A stretch of 64,000 bases of DNA from Halovenus halobia. GTDB taxonomy: Archaea; Halobacteriota; Halobacteria; Halobacteriales; Haloarculaceae. Under the pieces are notes generated by a model. The model was not told the origin of the DNA. It did not search any database and saw only the letters and a program-made list of their open reading frames with translations. The stretch is from assembly GCF_051414135.1 (NCBI RefSeq), contig NZ_JBLKOA010000004.1:62001-126000 (forward strand), read 5' to 3'. Within the stretch, counting starts at the first letter, position 1, and every line of letters begins with the position of its first letter. Positions 44,250-53,071 of the stretch are shown piece after piece. A program made the position numbers and the translations under genes.

Positions 44250-44909
44250 ATGGTAGAACTACTAGATATTGCGTTCGTACTCGGCGGGGCTGTGCTGTTG
44301 TTTTTCGGCGCTGTGCTCTCCGTGTACGGCGTTGGACTGCTCGGGGCCGTCGTCGGCGCTGCTGGGGGCTATCTCATTGCACCGACAATCGGGGGGTTCG
44401 TCGGTGTTCAGGGGTTGCTCGCGACGGCTGTTGCGATTCCAATCGGCGCGATTGCCGGCATTCTGGCCACCTATATGCTGCTCTCACTGGCTGTTGGCGC
44501 GATTAGCTTCGCCGTTGGAATGTACTTCGGAGCGACTGCGGTTGCGCCGATGTTCGGGAATCTGGTGAGTCCAGTTGGGATTGCAATCGTTCTCGGGATG
44601 GGCCTTGCCGCCGCCGTCATCGGTTCGCTGATGACCAAGACGATGATGGTTATCATCACCTCGGCGGTGGGTGCAGCGCTCGTCTCACGAAAACTCACGA
44701 TTGGTGCGCTGCGAACGGCCCAGAGCAATGTTGCCGTCGACCCCCTTACCTTCGAACCAACGTCACCCATCTTCCTTGGGCTGTTCGTCCTCGGTGTCCT
44801 CTCGCAGTTTGGCCTGTTTAAACTCGGGTGGGTGACCGATATCGTCGCTCGCCTGCCGGGTGCTCGACAACTTACCGACCGTGGCGAGGACGACGCAGCC
44901 GGCAGCTGA
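44250..44909 (+). CDS. Multi-helix membrane protein (DUF4203-like)
   Basis: A 219-residue protein with six or seven hydrophobic glycine-rich helices packed with short turns (about 8-200) and a soluble acidic tail. Gly-rich GAVVGAAGGYLIAPTIGG recalls small TMEM198/DUF4203-type proteins. Function unknown. It is downstream of the GINS gene by 54 bp on the same strand, with its own possible promoter. Confidence 0.75.
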   Translation: MVELLDIAFVLGGAVLLFFGAVLSVYGVGLLGAVVGAAGGYLIAPTIGGFVGVQGLLATAVAIPIGAIAGILATYMLLSLAVGAISFAVGMYFGATAVAPMFGNLVSPVGIAIVLGMGLAAAVIGSLMTKTMMVIITSAVGAALVSRKLTIGALRTAQSNVAVDPLTFEPTSPIFLGLFVLGVLSQFGLFKLGWVTDIVARLPGARQLTDRGEDDAAGS

Positions 44910-45001
44910 CGCCGCCGTCTATATATGCCTATTGTTCACTTACGCTAGCTCTATATAATTAATAGTACAGTATTTATGTATCTCACCGGTAGAGGCGAAT
45001 A

Positions 45002-45097
45002 ATGAGACGCCGTACTGTGTCTGCTGTGGCCGGGGTAGACAGTGACCCACAGTACGCGACTGCCACGCTGTGGCGGCTGAGAATACCTACACCATGA
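45002..45097 (+). CDS. Possible 31-residue upstream mini-ORF coupled to pstB
   Basis: ATG 45002 to TGA 45095-45097. Its stop overlaps the pstB ATG as ATGA, a classical coupling arrangement. It lies just after an AT-rich stretch (44953-44980) with TATATAATTAATAG, where the pstB promoter should be. The peptide starts RRRTVSAVAG and has no recognised family. It could be a leader peptide, or the remnant of a deleted upstream pst gene. Weak evidence. Confidence 0.35.
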   Translation: MRRRTVSAVAGVDSDPQYATATLWRLRIPTP

Positions 45098-45942
45098 GCT
45101 TCCAGAACGAAACCGAATCCACGGAGATGAGTGAATCGATCACACAGCCACAGACGACAGTTCCCGACGACGCGGGGGCAGACACGCTCGGTGAGACCAT
45201 TATCGAGGCGGATAATCTCGATGTGTTCTACGGCGAAGAACAGGCGCTAGACGACATCACCTTCCCGATTCCCGAACAGCAGGTCACCGCGCTGATTGGG
45301 CCCTCTGGCTGTGGAAAGTCGACATTCTTGCGCTGTGTCAACCGGATGAACGACCTCATCACGAGCGCTCGCGTCGAGGGAGACCTGTATTTCCGCGGCA
45401 AGAATCTCTACGACGAGGATGTCGACCCGGTTGCGCTCCGTCGGACGGTCGGAATGGTGTTCCAGGAACCAAATCCGTTCCCCAAGAGCATCTACGACAA
45501 CGTCGCGTACGGACTCCGCGTCCAGGACAAAGTTGAAGACCTAGACGAACAGGTCGAGGACGCCCTCCGCCGGGCGGCGCTGTGGGACGAGGTCAAAGAC
45601 CAACTCCACACCTCCGGGATGGACCTCTCGGGTGGCCAGCAACAGCGGCTCTGCATCGCCCGCGCTATCGCGCCTGACCCGGAAGTCCTGCTGATGGACG
45701 AACCCGCCTCCGCGCTGGACCCAGTTGCCACCTCGAAAATCGAAGACCTGATCGAAGACCTGGCGACGGACTACACCGTGGTTGTCGTCACCCACAACAT
45801 GCAGCAGGCAGCACGAATCTCGGACATGACCGCCGTCTTCCTCACCGGCGGCAAACTCGTCGAGTACGACAACACCCAGAAAATCTTCGAGAATCCCGAA
45901 CACCAGCGCGTCGAGGATTACATCACCGGCAAGTTCGGATAA
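45094..45942 (+). CDS. pstB: Phosphate ABC transporter ATP-binding protein
   Basis: A 282-residue ABC ATPase of the PstB family. Walker A GPSGCGKST is at about residues 69-77, CVNRMNDL follows as in PstB, the signature is LSGGQQQRLCIARAI near 178, and Walker B VLLMDEPASALDP is next. C-terminal FENPEHQRVEDYITGKFG is diagnostic for PstB. ATG 45094 used, although GTG 45070 is possible. The transporter partners PstS, PstC, PstA and PhoU are not adjacent, which is unusual; they must be outside the window or absent. Confidence 0.95.
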   Translation: MSFQNETESTEMSESITQPQTTVPDDAGADTLGETIIEADNLDVFYGEEQALDDITFPIPEQQVTALIGPSGCGKSTFLRCVNRMNDLITSARVEGDLYFRGKNLYDEDVDPVALRRTVGMVFQEPNPFPKSIYDNVAYGLRVQDKVEDLDEQVEDALRRAALWDEVKDQLHTSGMDLSGGQQQRLCIARAIAPDPEVLLMDEPASALDPVATSKIEDLIEDLATDYTVVVVTHNMQQAARISDMTAVFLTGGKLVEYDNTQKIFENPEHQRVEDYITGKFG

Positions 45943-45943
45943 G

Positions 45944-46717
45944 TTACCGTCCCAACGCGTCCATAATCTGCTGCAGCAACCCGTCTGCTTCTCCAGTGTT
46001 GCTCTCCGCAGCAAGCGCCTGTTCTCGTGACCCGGTCTGGTGGTACACTGCCAGTGATGTCGCGACCCGCTCGTATTCGGTAGCGGCCGGGGTTGTCGGC
46101 TCGACAGCCACCCGTGGTTCCTTGGCGTCACCGTACTCCGGAACGACGCCGAACAGGTCTGTTCCGGCGGCATTTGCCAGTGCTGTGGGGTCACACTCAC
46201 CGTGGCTGCGGGTCAGGACCAATCCGCCGACGGTGCCGTCGACCTGCGCAACCATCTCGCGGGTCGTCCGGATATCCCTGGTGGCAGCCTCGCTGGGCGT
46301 ACTGACGAGCACGACCGCGTCGGCCAACCCATACGCCACGCTATTTTCGTGGCTCAATCCGGGCCCGGTGTCTAATAGCACGACCTCGTGACGGTCTGTC
46401 AGTGAGTTGAGCGCTCGACGAAGGTTTGAGGGGTCGGCCTGCTCGACGGACTCGAGCGCCATCGATCCCGGGACGACTGCTGGCCCGTGTTTGGAGTGGA
46501 CGCTGACGTCCGCGACGGTGGCCTCGCCTGCGAGGACTTCGTGGACGCCGCCGTCGCCTGCAATTTCAAACAGTTGACCGAGATTTGGCATCCGAAGGTC
46601 AACATCTACCGCTGCGACATCGTACCCCTCTGCAGAGAGCGCCGTTGCCACGTTTGCTGTCACGGTCGTCTTGCCGGTCCCGCCCTTCCCTCCTGCAAAC
46701 GTGTATACCGTTGACAT
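45944..46717 (-). CDS. MinD/ParA-like ATPase
   Basis: A 257-residue deviant Walker A ATPase. KGGTGKTT is at residues 10-17, the switch region is VVLLDTGPGLSHENSVA near 123-139, and VDVDLRMPNLG follows the P-loop. The short C-terminal helix (about 240-257, LLQQIMDALGR) could be amphipathic and membrane-binding, as in MinD. Haloarchaea have several such proteins controlling positioning of archaella, chemosensory arrays or division; no partner is adjacent. Convergent with pstB, 1 bp apart. Confidence 0.9.
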   Translation of the reverse strand: MSTVYTFAGGKGGTGKTTVTANVATALSAEGYDVAAVDVDLRMPNLGQLFEIAGDGGVHEVLAGEATVADVSVHSKHGPAVVPGSMALESVEQADPSNLRRALNSLTDRHEVVLLDTGPGLSHENSVAYGLADAVVLVSTPSEAATRDIRTTREMVAQVDGTVGGLVLTRSHGECDPTALANAAGTDLFGVVPEYGDAKEPRVAVEPTTPAATEYERVATSLAVYHQTGSREQALAAESNTGEADGLLQQIMDALGR

Positions 46718-46875
46718 TGGCCACTATTGGTGATTAATAGAGAAAGTAACAGTGTGCCTGAACGAGCGCGCCGACATCTCTTGGAGCCCCTGAACGCTCG
46801 CAGAAGTCCGCCGATAGGCGGTCATCAGACACACGTCGATTCGTATTTCTATCTCCATCGGCAACGACCGATGTG

Positions 46876-47322
46876 ATGGGTGAACAGGAGGGAGGTACCT
46901 ACACGCTTTGTCTTGAACTCGCCACACCAGCCGAAATTGAGGTTGGGGCACTGGGAGCGAACTCATTTGACTCTGGGTGGTACGCCTACGTTGGAAGTGC
47001 GCTCGGCTCCGGCGGCTTCTCGCGAGTCGAGCGCCACCGCGAACTCGCGGCTGGCAAGCGCGACACCCGCCACTGGCACATTGATTACCTGCTCGGCCAC
47101 TCCGAGAGCCGACTGGATAGCGTTGTCAAAACGACCAGCGTCGACGGCGAGTGTGCAGTCGCAAGCGCGCTCGACAGCCCCACAATCACGGACTTTGGTT
47201 GCTCGGATTGTTCCTGTGAGACACACCTGTTTTTCGCCTCGACGCGTGAGCAATTGCTTAGCGCCGTCGAGGACGCACACAACCTGCTCTCTGGCGCGAC
47301 GGCTGTCGATCAGTTCCGGTAA
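46876..47322 (+). CDS. DUF123 (GIY-YIG-like) family protein
   Basis: A 148-residue protein of the DUF123 group related to GIY-YIG nucleases. GGTYTLCLELATP starts the fold, SGWYAYVGSALGSGGFSRVERH gives the YxG element and Arg, and HWHIDYLLGH contains the conserved His-Ile-Asp-Tyr; CSDCSCETHLFF is the cysteine-containing end. ATG 46876 is used (GTG 46873 precedes it). In other organisms this fold occurs alone or with endonuclease III. Nuclease action is inferred. The 3' end overlaps the convergent surface-protein gene by 13 bp. Confidence 0.86.
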   Translation: MGEQEGGTYTLCLELATPAEIEVGALGANSFDSGWYAYVGSALGSGGFSRVERHRELAAGKRDTRHWHIDYLLGHSESRLDSVVKTTSVDGECAVASALDSPTITDFGCSDCSCETHLFFASTREQLLSAVEDAHNLLSGATAVDQFR

Positions 47323-49403
47323 CGAGCGAGCAGGGCAACCCCGAGGAGTCCGCTCACGACTACTGCCGGCCCGAATCCATCACCGAATCCGTCCGCCGAC
47401 CCATCTTCCGGACTGTCCTCAGTGGCATCGGTTTCTGCCGGGCCGTCGTCGGCGCTCGTTCCGTCACTCGTCCTGTCGCCGGTATTGTCGCCAGTGTCAT
47501 CTGTCCCGTCTGTGTCATCGCTAGTGTTGTCTGTGTCGTCTGCGGTGTCGTCTCCAGTTCCGCTTTCGGTTGTCTCGTTTTCGAGCACGTCGAGGCTACC
47601 CTCGGCGCTGGTCGTCCGACCGTCTGCCGCGGTGACAGCCACCGAGAGTGTGTACGTCCCGGCAGTTTCCGGCGTGAACGTCGCTGTCGGCGTCGCGGTG
47701 GCTAGGGTCTGCTCGCCACTTGGGCCAGAGATGATGAACTCGTACTGCTTGACGTCGGCGTCCTCTGGTGTCGTCGCGACGGTGGCGTTGACTGCTGTCC
47801 CGACGGTTGGCTCTGTCGGCAGCGAAAGCGTCGCGCCAAGTGGTTCCGCGCTGTCGAGGGTCGCGCTGACTGCGTCGCGGTTGTTGCTGAGGTCGGCCGC
47901 CGTGAACTCGACCTGTTCACCGTCGACTGACTCGGCGTCGATGGTCAGCGTCAGTTCGTACTGTTCGCCTGCCGAGAGATGGTCGAAGACCCAACCCGAC
48001 TCTGTCTCGGTAACGCCCGAGCCGTCGGAATCAATCAGCGAAACGTCCACGACATCGGAAGACGCAACTGACAGCTGTGGTGCGAGACTTTGCTCGGTCC
48101 CGGTGTTCGCTATCGTGGCTGTCACGCGCTCGGTTCTGCCCGCTTGCACGTCGAGTTCGGATACCTGCAGGTCGAGTGCTGCGCCTGTGTTCGGCCCGTC
48201 GTAGACTGTCGGCTCCGGAACCGAAATTGTCGGTGGTGTCGAGCGGATATACTCGTCGAAGAAGCCGTCGACGTTGCCTGCTTGTGCTGCGAGGGCCTCG
48301 AAGTCGCTGTCGCTGATTTCGTTATCGGCCGCGTTCTTCGCACGGAAGACATCGACGTAGCGACCGCCGCTGTTGCGAAGCCGCTCGTCCATCGTCGCAA
48401 GCGTCAGCGCGCCGAGTTCGTAGTTTGCAAACGTTCCTCGCCAACTGGCCCTGTCGGCGAGTATCACGTCGTCGTAGTCGTTGCCACGTTCCAGCAGCCT
48501 GTGGAAGCGGTGGTACTGGATTGTCCCGTCTTTCAGCGCGAGTAACTTCCCGAAGTAGTCGGCGCTGCCCTCAATAGTCCACTCGGTAGCGTCGGTCCGC
48601 TTGTAGTCCTGCCTGCTGTGGATGTACTCGTGAAAGAGCGTGGTCTGAGGACTCTCCAAGCCAGCCTCGTGGACCCAGGCGGCGGCGTTGGTGCTGATTG
48701 CCAGCCCGCCGCGCCGGAGCGGGTCGGTGAGAACGAACAGCGTCAGGCGCTGGGAGCGGCCGCCGCCGTCGAACTGGTTCGAGGCGGTGACCAGTCGCTG
48801 CTGAATCTCCTCGACGGTCCACTCGGGATTTGCGGCGTCGCTCACGACGAGTCTGAACTGTTCGCTTTCAGAGCTGAACTCGTAGTCCTCGTACTCGCCG
48901 AGATAGACCATTCCGCCCGCGACGACGCCGGGTCCATCAACAGTTGTCCGTTTGTCGATTTCAATTGTCTCGGGTTCGTACGCTCTCCACCCAAGGCCCG
49001 TCCTGACTGGCTTGTCGGTTATCGCCCACTCACCCGCGTCGACGTAATCGTAGGCGTCACCTGCCTGCTCGTTGATCGCCACGCGTAATCTGACCGTTGG
49101 GGTCGATGTTTGCTCGTCCCACTCGTAGGCGCCGTCGACCCGGTCGAACCCGTCAATCCCCACGACTTCGTACCGCTCGCCACCGATGTTCGTCTCGAAT
49201 TCGGCAACATCGTCGCCGATGTGGTACCGGAGTTCGACAGCGACTATCCCCTGTTCGGGTGCATTCGAGACGCTCTGCACTTCGACAATCTCTCTGTCAC
49301 CAACATCCTCGCCGTGGGAGGCGGCAACACCGCCAACACCGGCGGTCAACAGTCCAGCGACAGCGAGACCCAAAATGACGACCTGAAGCGTTCGACTGCG
49401 CAC
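47310..49403 (-). CDS. Hvo_1808-like surface protein with gluzincin-type motif and PGF-CTERM-like anchor
   Basis: A 697-residue exported protein with GTG start and a signal peptide (about 1-28). The central domain (about 35-385) carries HEYIH at about residues 258-262 and a downstream IEGSADYFG with a conserved Glu, the pattern of zinc metallopeptidases of the gluzincin kind. A CARDB-like domain (about 410-520) and an Ig-like domain (about 530-620) follow, then an Asp/Thr-rich stalk (about 620-665) and a GFGPAVVVSGLLGVALLARYRN-type end, read here as a PGF-CTERM-like sorting signal. It should sit on the S-layer. Protease activity is inferred only. Confidence 0.86.
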   Translation of the reverse strand: MRSRTLQVVILGLAVAGLLTAGVGGVAASHGEDVGDREIVEVQSVSNAPEQGIVAVELRYHIGDDVAEFETNIGGERYEVVGIDGFDRVDGAYEWDEQTSTPTVRLRVAINEQAGDAYDYVDAGEWAITDKPVRTGLGWRAYEPETIEIDKRTTVDGPGVVAGGMVYLGEYEDYEFSSESEQFRLVVSDAANPEWTVEEIQQRLVTASNQFDGGGRSQRLTLFVLTDPLRRGGLAISTNAAAWVHEAGLESPQTTLFHEYIHSRQDYKRTDATEWTIEGSADYFGKLLALKDGTIQYHRFHRLLERGNDYDDVILADRASWRGTFANYELGALTLATMDERLRNSGGRYVDVFRAKNAADNEISDSDFEALAAQAGNVDGFFDEYIRSTPPTISVPEPTVYDGPNTGAALDLQVSELDVQAGRTERVTATIANTGTEQSLAPQLSVASSDVVDVSLIDSDGSGVTETESGWVFDHLSAGEQYELTLTIDAESVDGEQVEFTAADLSNNRDAVSATLDSAEPLGATLSLPTEPTVGTAVNATVATTPEDADVKQYEFIISGPSGEQTLATATPTATFTPETAGTYTLSVAVTAADGRTTSAEGSLDVLENETTESGTGDDTADDTDNTSDDTDGTDDTGDNTGDRTSDGTSADDGPAETDATEDSPEDGSADGFGDGFGPAVVVSGLLGVALLARYRN

Positions 49404-49444
49404 ACGCCTACTCGGGTAGCGAGGAAAATAGCTGTGGTGGCCGA

Positions 49445-50722
49445 TTACTCCCGGACGTATTCAGGCTTGACGAACGGTTCGTCTTCGCCCTCGACGCGGA
49501 GGACATCGAGTGCGGTGACTTCCGCGCCGACGCCGAGTTCGCCGGCGAGACTCGGCTCCGTCCGACCCTCGTCGCTGCTGACCAGTTCTTTCACGTAGAG
49601 GCCGCCCTCGCCGTGGACCTCAATGGTGGCGGTGGTCTCGCGTTCGAGTTCACCGGAGATATCGTAGACTTCACGGATTCGGGTCTTGGCGGCGCGGCGG
49701 TGTGACACTCGCTGTGGCGTGTCCTGCTCGATTGTCGCGCCGTCGAGCGCGTCGAGAGCGGCCTCGAACTCCTCCGCTTTGACTGCTGTGTCGAAGTCCA
49801 CATCCATCCGGTAGGTCTTGCTCGCGTCGTGTTCCTTGACGCGCTCGACCATCTCGTGGGTAGCGAGTCGCAGTCCCTCGACTTCGACCTTGCCGTCGGC
49901 GAACTCGTTGATTTCCGCTTCCAGCGCGTCGGTGTCGACATCCCGCTTCCGTGGCTCGTCGATTTCGATGACGAACGGACGACCGGTTCCGACCATCTTC
50001 GCGTCGACATCCTCTCGGCCAGCGCCGTGGAACGTGCCCGCTTCGCCGTTCATCGCCTCTAGCACTGGCGGGACGCTCAACTGTTCGACGCTCTCGTCGT
50101 AGCGGTAGCCGGTGCCGTCACAGCCCGAACACTCCTCGTCGCGGTTGATTCCGGTGCCGTTGCACTCTCGGCACGGCCACTCTGTCTGTGGAATATTCCG
50201 CTCGAGTTTTCGATAGCGACCGTAGACGAACGCGGAGTTGACCTGCACCTCCACTTCGTCAGTTGCGAGGTCACAGAGCACGAGCACATCCGGCCGGCCG
50301 AAATCGACCTCGGTTCCAGTTTCCTGGCCGAAGCGCTTGCCAACTTCGCGGTTGTACTCGCTTTTGAGCAGCTCGCCAGCCTCCGGGTCGAGACCGACAT
50401 CCTCCCGGAGGAGGCGGTCGTTTTCTTCGATCAGCGGCGGCACACGAGTCCCAATCTGATAGCTCTCGAACTGGTAGCCCCGGACGGCGCTTGCGGCCTG
50501 TTTGGCCCACCAGTCGAACCGTTCGCACGCTCCTTCACAGACCCAGCAGTCCTCACCAGCCTCGAAATCGTCGTCGTCGGCCAGCGCGAGCGCGGTTCGG
50601 AGGCCGTTGCCTCGGTCGCGGTTCGTCAGTCCGAAACTTCGGTCGGCAACGAGGCGGCCCAGACAGGGGTCACAGAGCGGGCCCGTTTCCAGTGCCCGAC
50701 GAGCAAGCGACAGAACGTCCAT
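49445..50722 (-). CDS. pus10: tRNA pseudouridine(54/55) synthase Pus10
   Basis: A 425-residue archaeal Pus10, making pseudouridine at positions 54 and 55 of tRNA. The N-terminal THUMP-like domain has zinc-type cysteines CDPCLGR and CWVCEGAC. The catalytic region reads GREDVDAKMVGTGRPFVIEI, with the Asp nucleophile in it, and the C-terminal KTYRMDVDFD and GLYVKELVS are usual. A CRECNGTG and CSGCDGTG pair (near 185-205) is an extra zinc-knuckle often seen in haloarchaea. Preceded by a 496-bp gene-free region. Confidence 0.95.
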   Translation of the reverse strand: MDVLSLARRALETGPLCDPCLGRLVADRSFGLTNRDRGNGLRTALALADDDDFEAGEDCWVCEGACERFDWWAKQAASAVRGYQFESYQIGTRVPPLIEENDRLLREDVGLDPEAGELLKSEYNREVGKRFGQETGTEVDFGRPDVLVLCDLATDEVEVQVNSAFVYGRYRKLERNIPQTEWPCRECNGTGINRDEECSGCDGTGYRYDESVEQLSVPPVLEAMNGEAGTFHGAGREDVDAKMVGTGRPFVIEIDEPRKRDVDTDALEAEINEFADGKVEVEGLRLATHEMVERVKEHDASKTYRMDVDFDTAVKAEEFEAALDALDGATIEQDTPQRVSHRRAAKTRIREVYDISGELERETTATIEVHGEGGLYVKELVSSDEGRTEPSLAGELGVGAEVTALDVLRVEGEDEPFVKPEYVRE

Positions 50723-50813
50723 TATCGGAGGGTCGTTCCGGGTCCGTAATTCAGTTTCGGAGCGATGATCTGGAGGATGTGTGTGAAGGGTTGTTTGGGA
50801 ATTCTTGAGCGCA

Positions 50814-51123
50814 AACAGCCAGAAAGCCCCGACTCTCTCGACTCCCGAGCCTCGCTGCGCTCCAGTAGGTGCTTGCGTCGGCTGGGTTCGCCGAGAGAGT
50901 CGCCCCTTTCAGTCCCACCCTGTTGCTTGTGTCACAGGCCACCGCGGGTGGGACTGAAAGGGGTCGCCCGCCTTGCTCCATCCCGGACGACGTAAGCACC
51001 GTGGTTCGAGAGAGCGAAGCTCTCTCGTCATCACGAAAGAGCTACAGGCTCTTTCGAATGACAACGAAGTGAGGAGCGCAACGAGTCCCGGATGGGCAAG
51101 CGGGCGGGGGCTTTCTGGCTGTT
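50814..51123. repeat. 310-bp cloverleaf-like nested palindromic element
   Basis: This gene-free stretch has four stems that abut with 0-1 nt between them. Stem 1: 50814-50830 with 51107-51123, 17 bp perfect. Stem 2: 50831-50840 with 50892-50901, 10 bp perfect. Stem 3: 50903-50920 with 50946-50963, 18 bp perfect, CCCCTTTCAGTCCCACCC against its complement. Stem 4: 50965-50988 with 51085-51106, about 21 pairs with two bulges and one mismatch. Inside stem 4 are hairpins at 51007-51027 and 51034-51056. No direct repeat flanks it. It could be a structured RNA or a non-autonomous mobile element; motifs of SRP RNA or RNase P RNA were not found. The rest of 50,723-51,218 shows nothing else. Confidence 0.75.
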
Positions 51124-51218
51124 CACGGCCACGCCCTCTCCAATAGAATCCAATTCCACTCCTAGCAGATGTTGAGAGTTATGTACGTGGGTGCGTTAGC
51201 TATCGCCAGAATGCGGCC

Positions 51219-52088
51219 ATGAGCGAAGGGGAACAGAAACTCGTCGATACGCAGGGGGATTATCTCTACGCCGTGAAAGGCGGTGAGCCACTGCCTGACG
51301 CGCAGTGGCGCTCCTGCCGAATCGTCATCACCGACGAGCGGCTTGTGCTGTCGACGAGCAGCAACAAACAGGCCATTCCCCACTCGAAGATTCTCGTCCC
51401 CGACGACGGCGAAGACCTCATCCCAGATGGGATGGACGCGCCGGGCGCAACGCCGCTGAAAATCGGGAACAACGTCATTCTTGTCGACGCGCAGGAACTG
51501 AGTGACTTCGAGTCAGAATACTGTCGGGCCGCACTCCACGACGAGGTAATCCTCGTCAAGTACCCGGCCATCGTCGGCGGCGTCGTCCAGGAGGACGCGT
51601 CGTGGTCGAAGGCCCGGTTTCGACTGGACGACGACGAAATTGTCCTCGGGCTGCCCGACAACGAGACGGTTCGGTTTCGGATTGACAATGTTGGGACTGT
51701 CGACACCGCGACGGAACAGGTCGCAGGCGAACAGCGGGAAGTCGTCAAAGCCGAACACACTGACGAGGAGGGCCGTAGCGTCGAGACTCACTTTTCGGGC
51801 GTGCAGTGGCATCCCCGGGCACTCGGGACACTCCTTCGGAATACTATCGAGACTCGCCAGGACGAGTACGAACTCGACGACCTAGAGAATCAGGTTCTGA
51901 TGGCCCTGTACTCCGGTGTTGCGCCGTTCGAGATGGCTGACTTCGTCGGCACCGATGTCGAGGAAGTCGAGGAAATTTACCAGAGACTCCTCGACGCGGG
52001 TGCCGTCGACAAGGTTCGCGAGCGGACCGAAGTGTCGCTGAACGCGAAAGGGCGAAATCTCGCGAGTGAAGCGATGAACGAGCAGTGA
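51219..52088 (+). CDS. CheF-family chemotaxis/archaellum adaptor, copy 1
   Basis: A 289-residue protein of the CheF (DUF439) family, archaeal adaptors that link CheY/CheD to the archaellum motor switch. The N-terminal part is PH/beta-like (RIVITDERLVLSTSS, LVKYPAIVGGVVQ) and the C-terminal part is a winged helix (ENQVLMALYSGVAPFEMADFVGTDVEEVEEIYQRLLDAG). A second copy follows 76 bp downstream. No other che or arl genes are nearby, so this pair stands apart from the main motility locus. The cloverleaf element lies about 95 bp upstream. Confidence 0.88.
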   Translation: MSEGEQKLVDTQGDYLYAVKGGEPLPDAQWRSCRIVITDERLVLSTSSNKQAIPHSKILVPDDGEDLIPDGMDAPGATPLKIGNNVILVDAQELSDFESEYCRAALHDEVILVKYPAIVGGVVQEDASWSKARFRLDDDEIVLGLPDNETVRFRIDNVGTVDTATEQVAGEQREVVKAEHTDEEGRSVETHFSGVQWHPRALGTLLRNTIETRQDEYELDDLENQVLMALYSGVAPFEMADFVGTDVEEVEEIYQRLLDAGAVDKVRERTEVSLNAKGRNLASEAMNEQ

Positions 52089-52164
52089 CTTGGCTCTCGT
52101 CGCTGATAACCGGACATAACCTATAATTGCCCCTGTACCCTACCCACGAGAGAGCGGTGCTGTC

Positions 52165-53028
52165 ATGAGTAACACTGAAAAGAAAATCGAGGACACGCAG
52201 GGCAAGTACCTCCACGCTATCAAGGCTGGTCGGGAGTTGACCGACGCCGAGTGGGAGAACTGCCGGATTGTCCTGACCAACCAGCGGCTGATGATCATCA
52301 CGGACTCGAAGATCTCGATGCCGCTGGAGGATATTGACGTCCTCGACGAGCGCGTCGATGTCAACCGCAATGCGGCCTCTGAGTCGTACTACACAGCACT
52401 CGATGTCGGCGGGGATGTGTTGCTCATCACGACAGCAGACTACCAGGGCTTCCGGACGAACTTCTTCCGGGCAATTCTCGACGAGGCGGTCATCTACGTC
52501 AAACATCCCGCGGTTGTCGGCGGCGTTGTCAAATCCAGCGAGTGGCAGCGTGGCCGACTGAGCCTCACCAAAGAGACTGTCAGGATGGTTCTGGAGGATG
52601 GCCAGAAGTTCATCATCGAGCGCGACGACATCGGCGAGATGGAGACCGACGAGCGCGAGGTGGCCGGCGAGGACCGCAGTGTTATCGAGGTCGAACACAC
52701 CGACGACGAGGGCACCAGCGTCGAGACGTACCTCTCCGGTCGGCAGTACCACATCTCGGTGCTCAAACAACTACTGGAGGAGGGTGCCGAGCGCAACCGT
52801 GCTGACCTGGACCTCACGGCGACCGAACAGCGGGTCGTAATGGCGCTGTACTCCGGCGTCTCGCCGTTTGCCATCAGTGATTTCGTCGGTATCGATGTCG
52901 AGCGTGTCGAAGAAATCTACGACCAGTTGCTCGAACTCGAAGTCATCCGGGTCGTCCGCGAGCGCAAGGAAGTCTCGCTGACGCCACAGGGTCGGAAAGT
53001 CGCCGGCGAGGCGATGGGCGAGCAGTAG
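52165..53028 (+). CDS. CheF-family chemotaxis/archaellum adaptor, copy 2
   Basis: A 287-residue paralogue of the preceding gene, with the same layout: EDTQGKYLHAIKAGRELTDAEWENCRIVLTNQRLMII at the N-terminus and VVMALYSGVSPFAISDFVGIDVERVEEIYDQLLELE at the C-terminus. The ends of the two proteins are very alike while their middle loops differ, as expected for CheF1/CheF2-type pairs. ATG at 52165 follows a promoter with ACCTATAATTG near 52119-52129. Coordinated or antagonistic action on the motor is inferred from known CheF pairs. Confidence 0.88.
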   Translation: MSNTEKKIEDTQGKYLHAIKAGRELTDAEWENCRIVLTNQRLMIITDSKISMPLEDIDVLDERVDVNRNAASESYYTALDVGGDVLLITTADYQGFRTNFFRAILDEAVIYVKHPAVVGGVVKSSEWQRGRLSLTKETVRMVLEDGQKFIIERDDIGEMETDEREVAGEDRSVIEVEHTDDEGTSVETYLSGRQYHISVLKQLLEEGAERNRADLDLTATEQRVVMALYSGVSPFAISDFVGIDVERVEEIYDQLLELEVIRVVRERKEVSLTPQGRKVAGEAMGEQ

Positions 53029-53071
53029 TTCTGCGGTTGGGATTAAGTACCAGGCCGGCGAAATCCCGGGT

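Noticed and set aside
50903..50963. 18-bp inverted repeat with GGGACTGAAAGGGG considered as a CRISPR repeat
   Set aside because: The two copies are inverted, not direct, only 25 bp apart, and no further repeats or cas genes occur.
50814..51123. SRP (7S) RNA or RNase P RNA
   Set aside because: Length fits, but I could not find the SRP helix 8 loop signature or the RNase P CR-I/CR-V conserved sequences.
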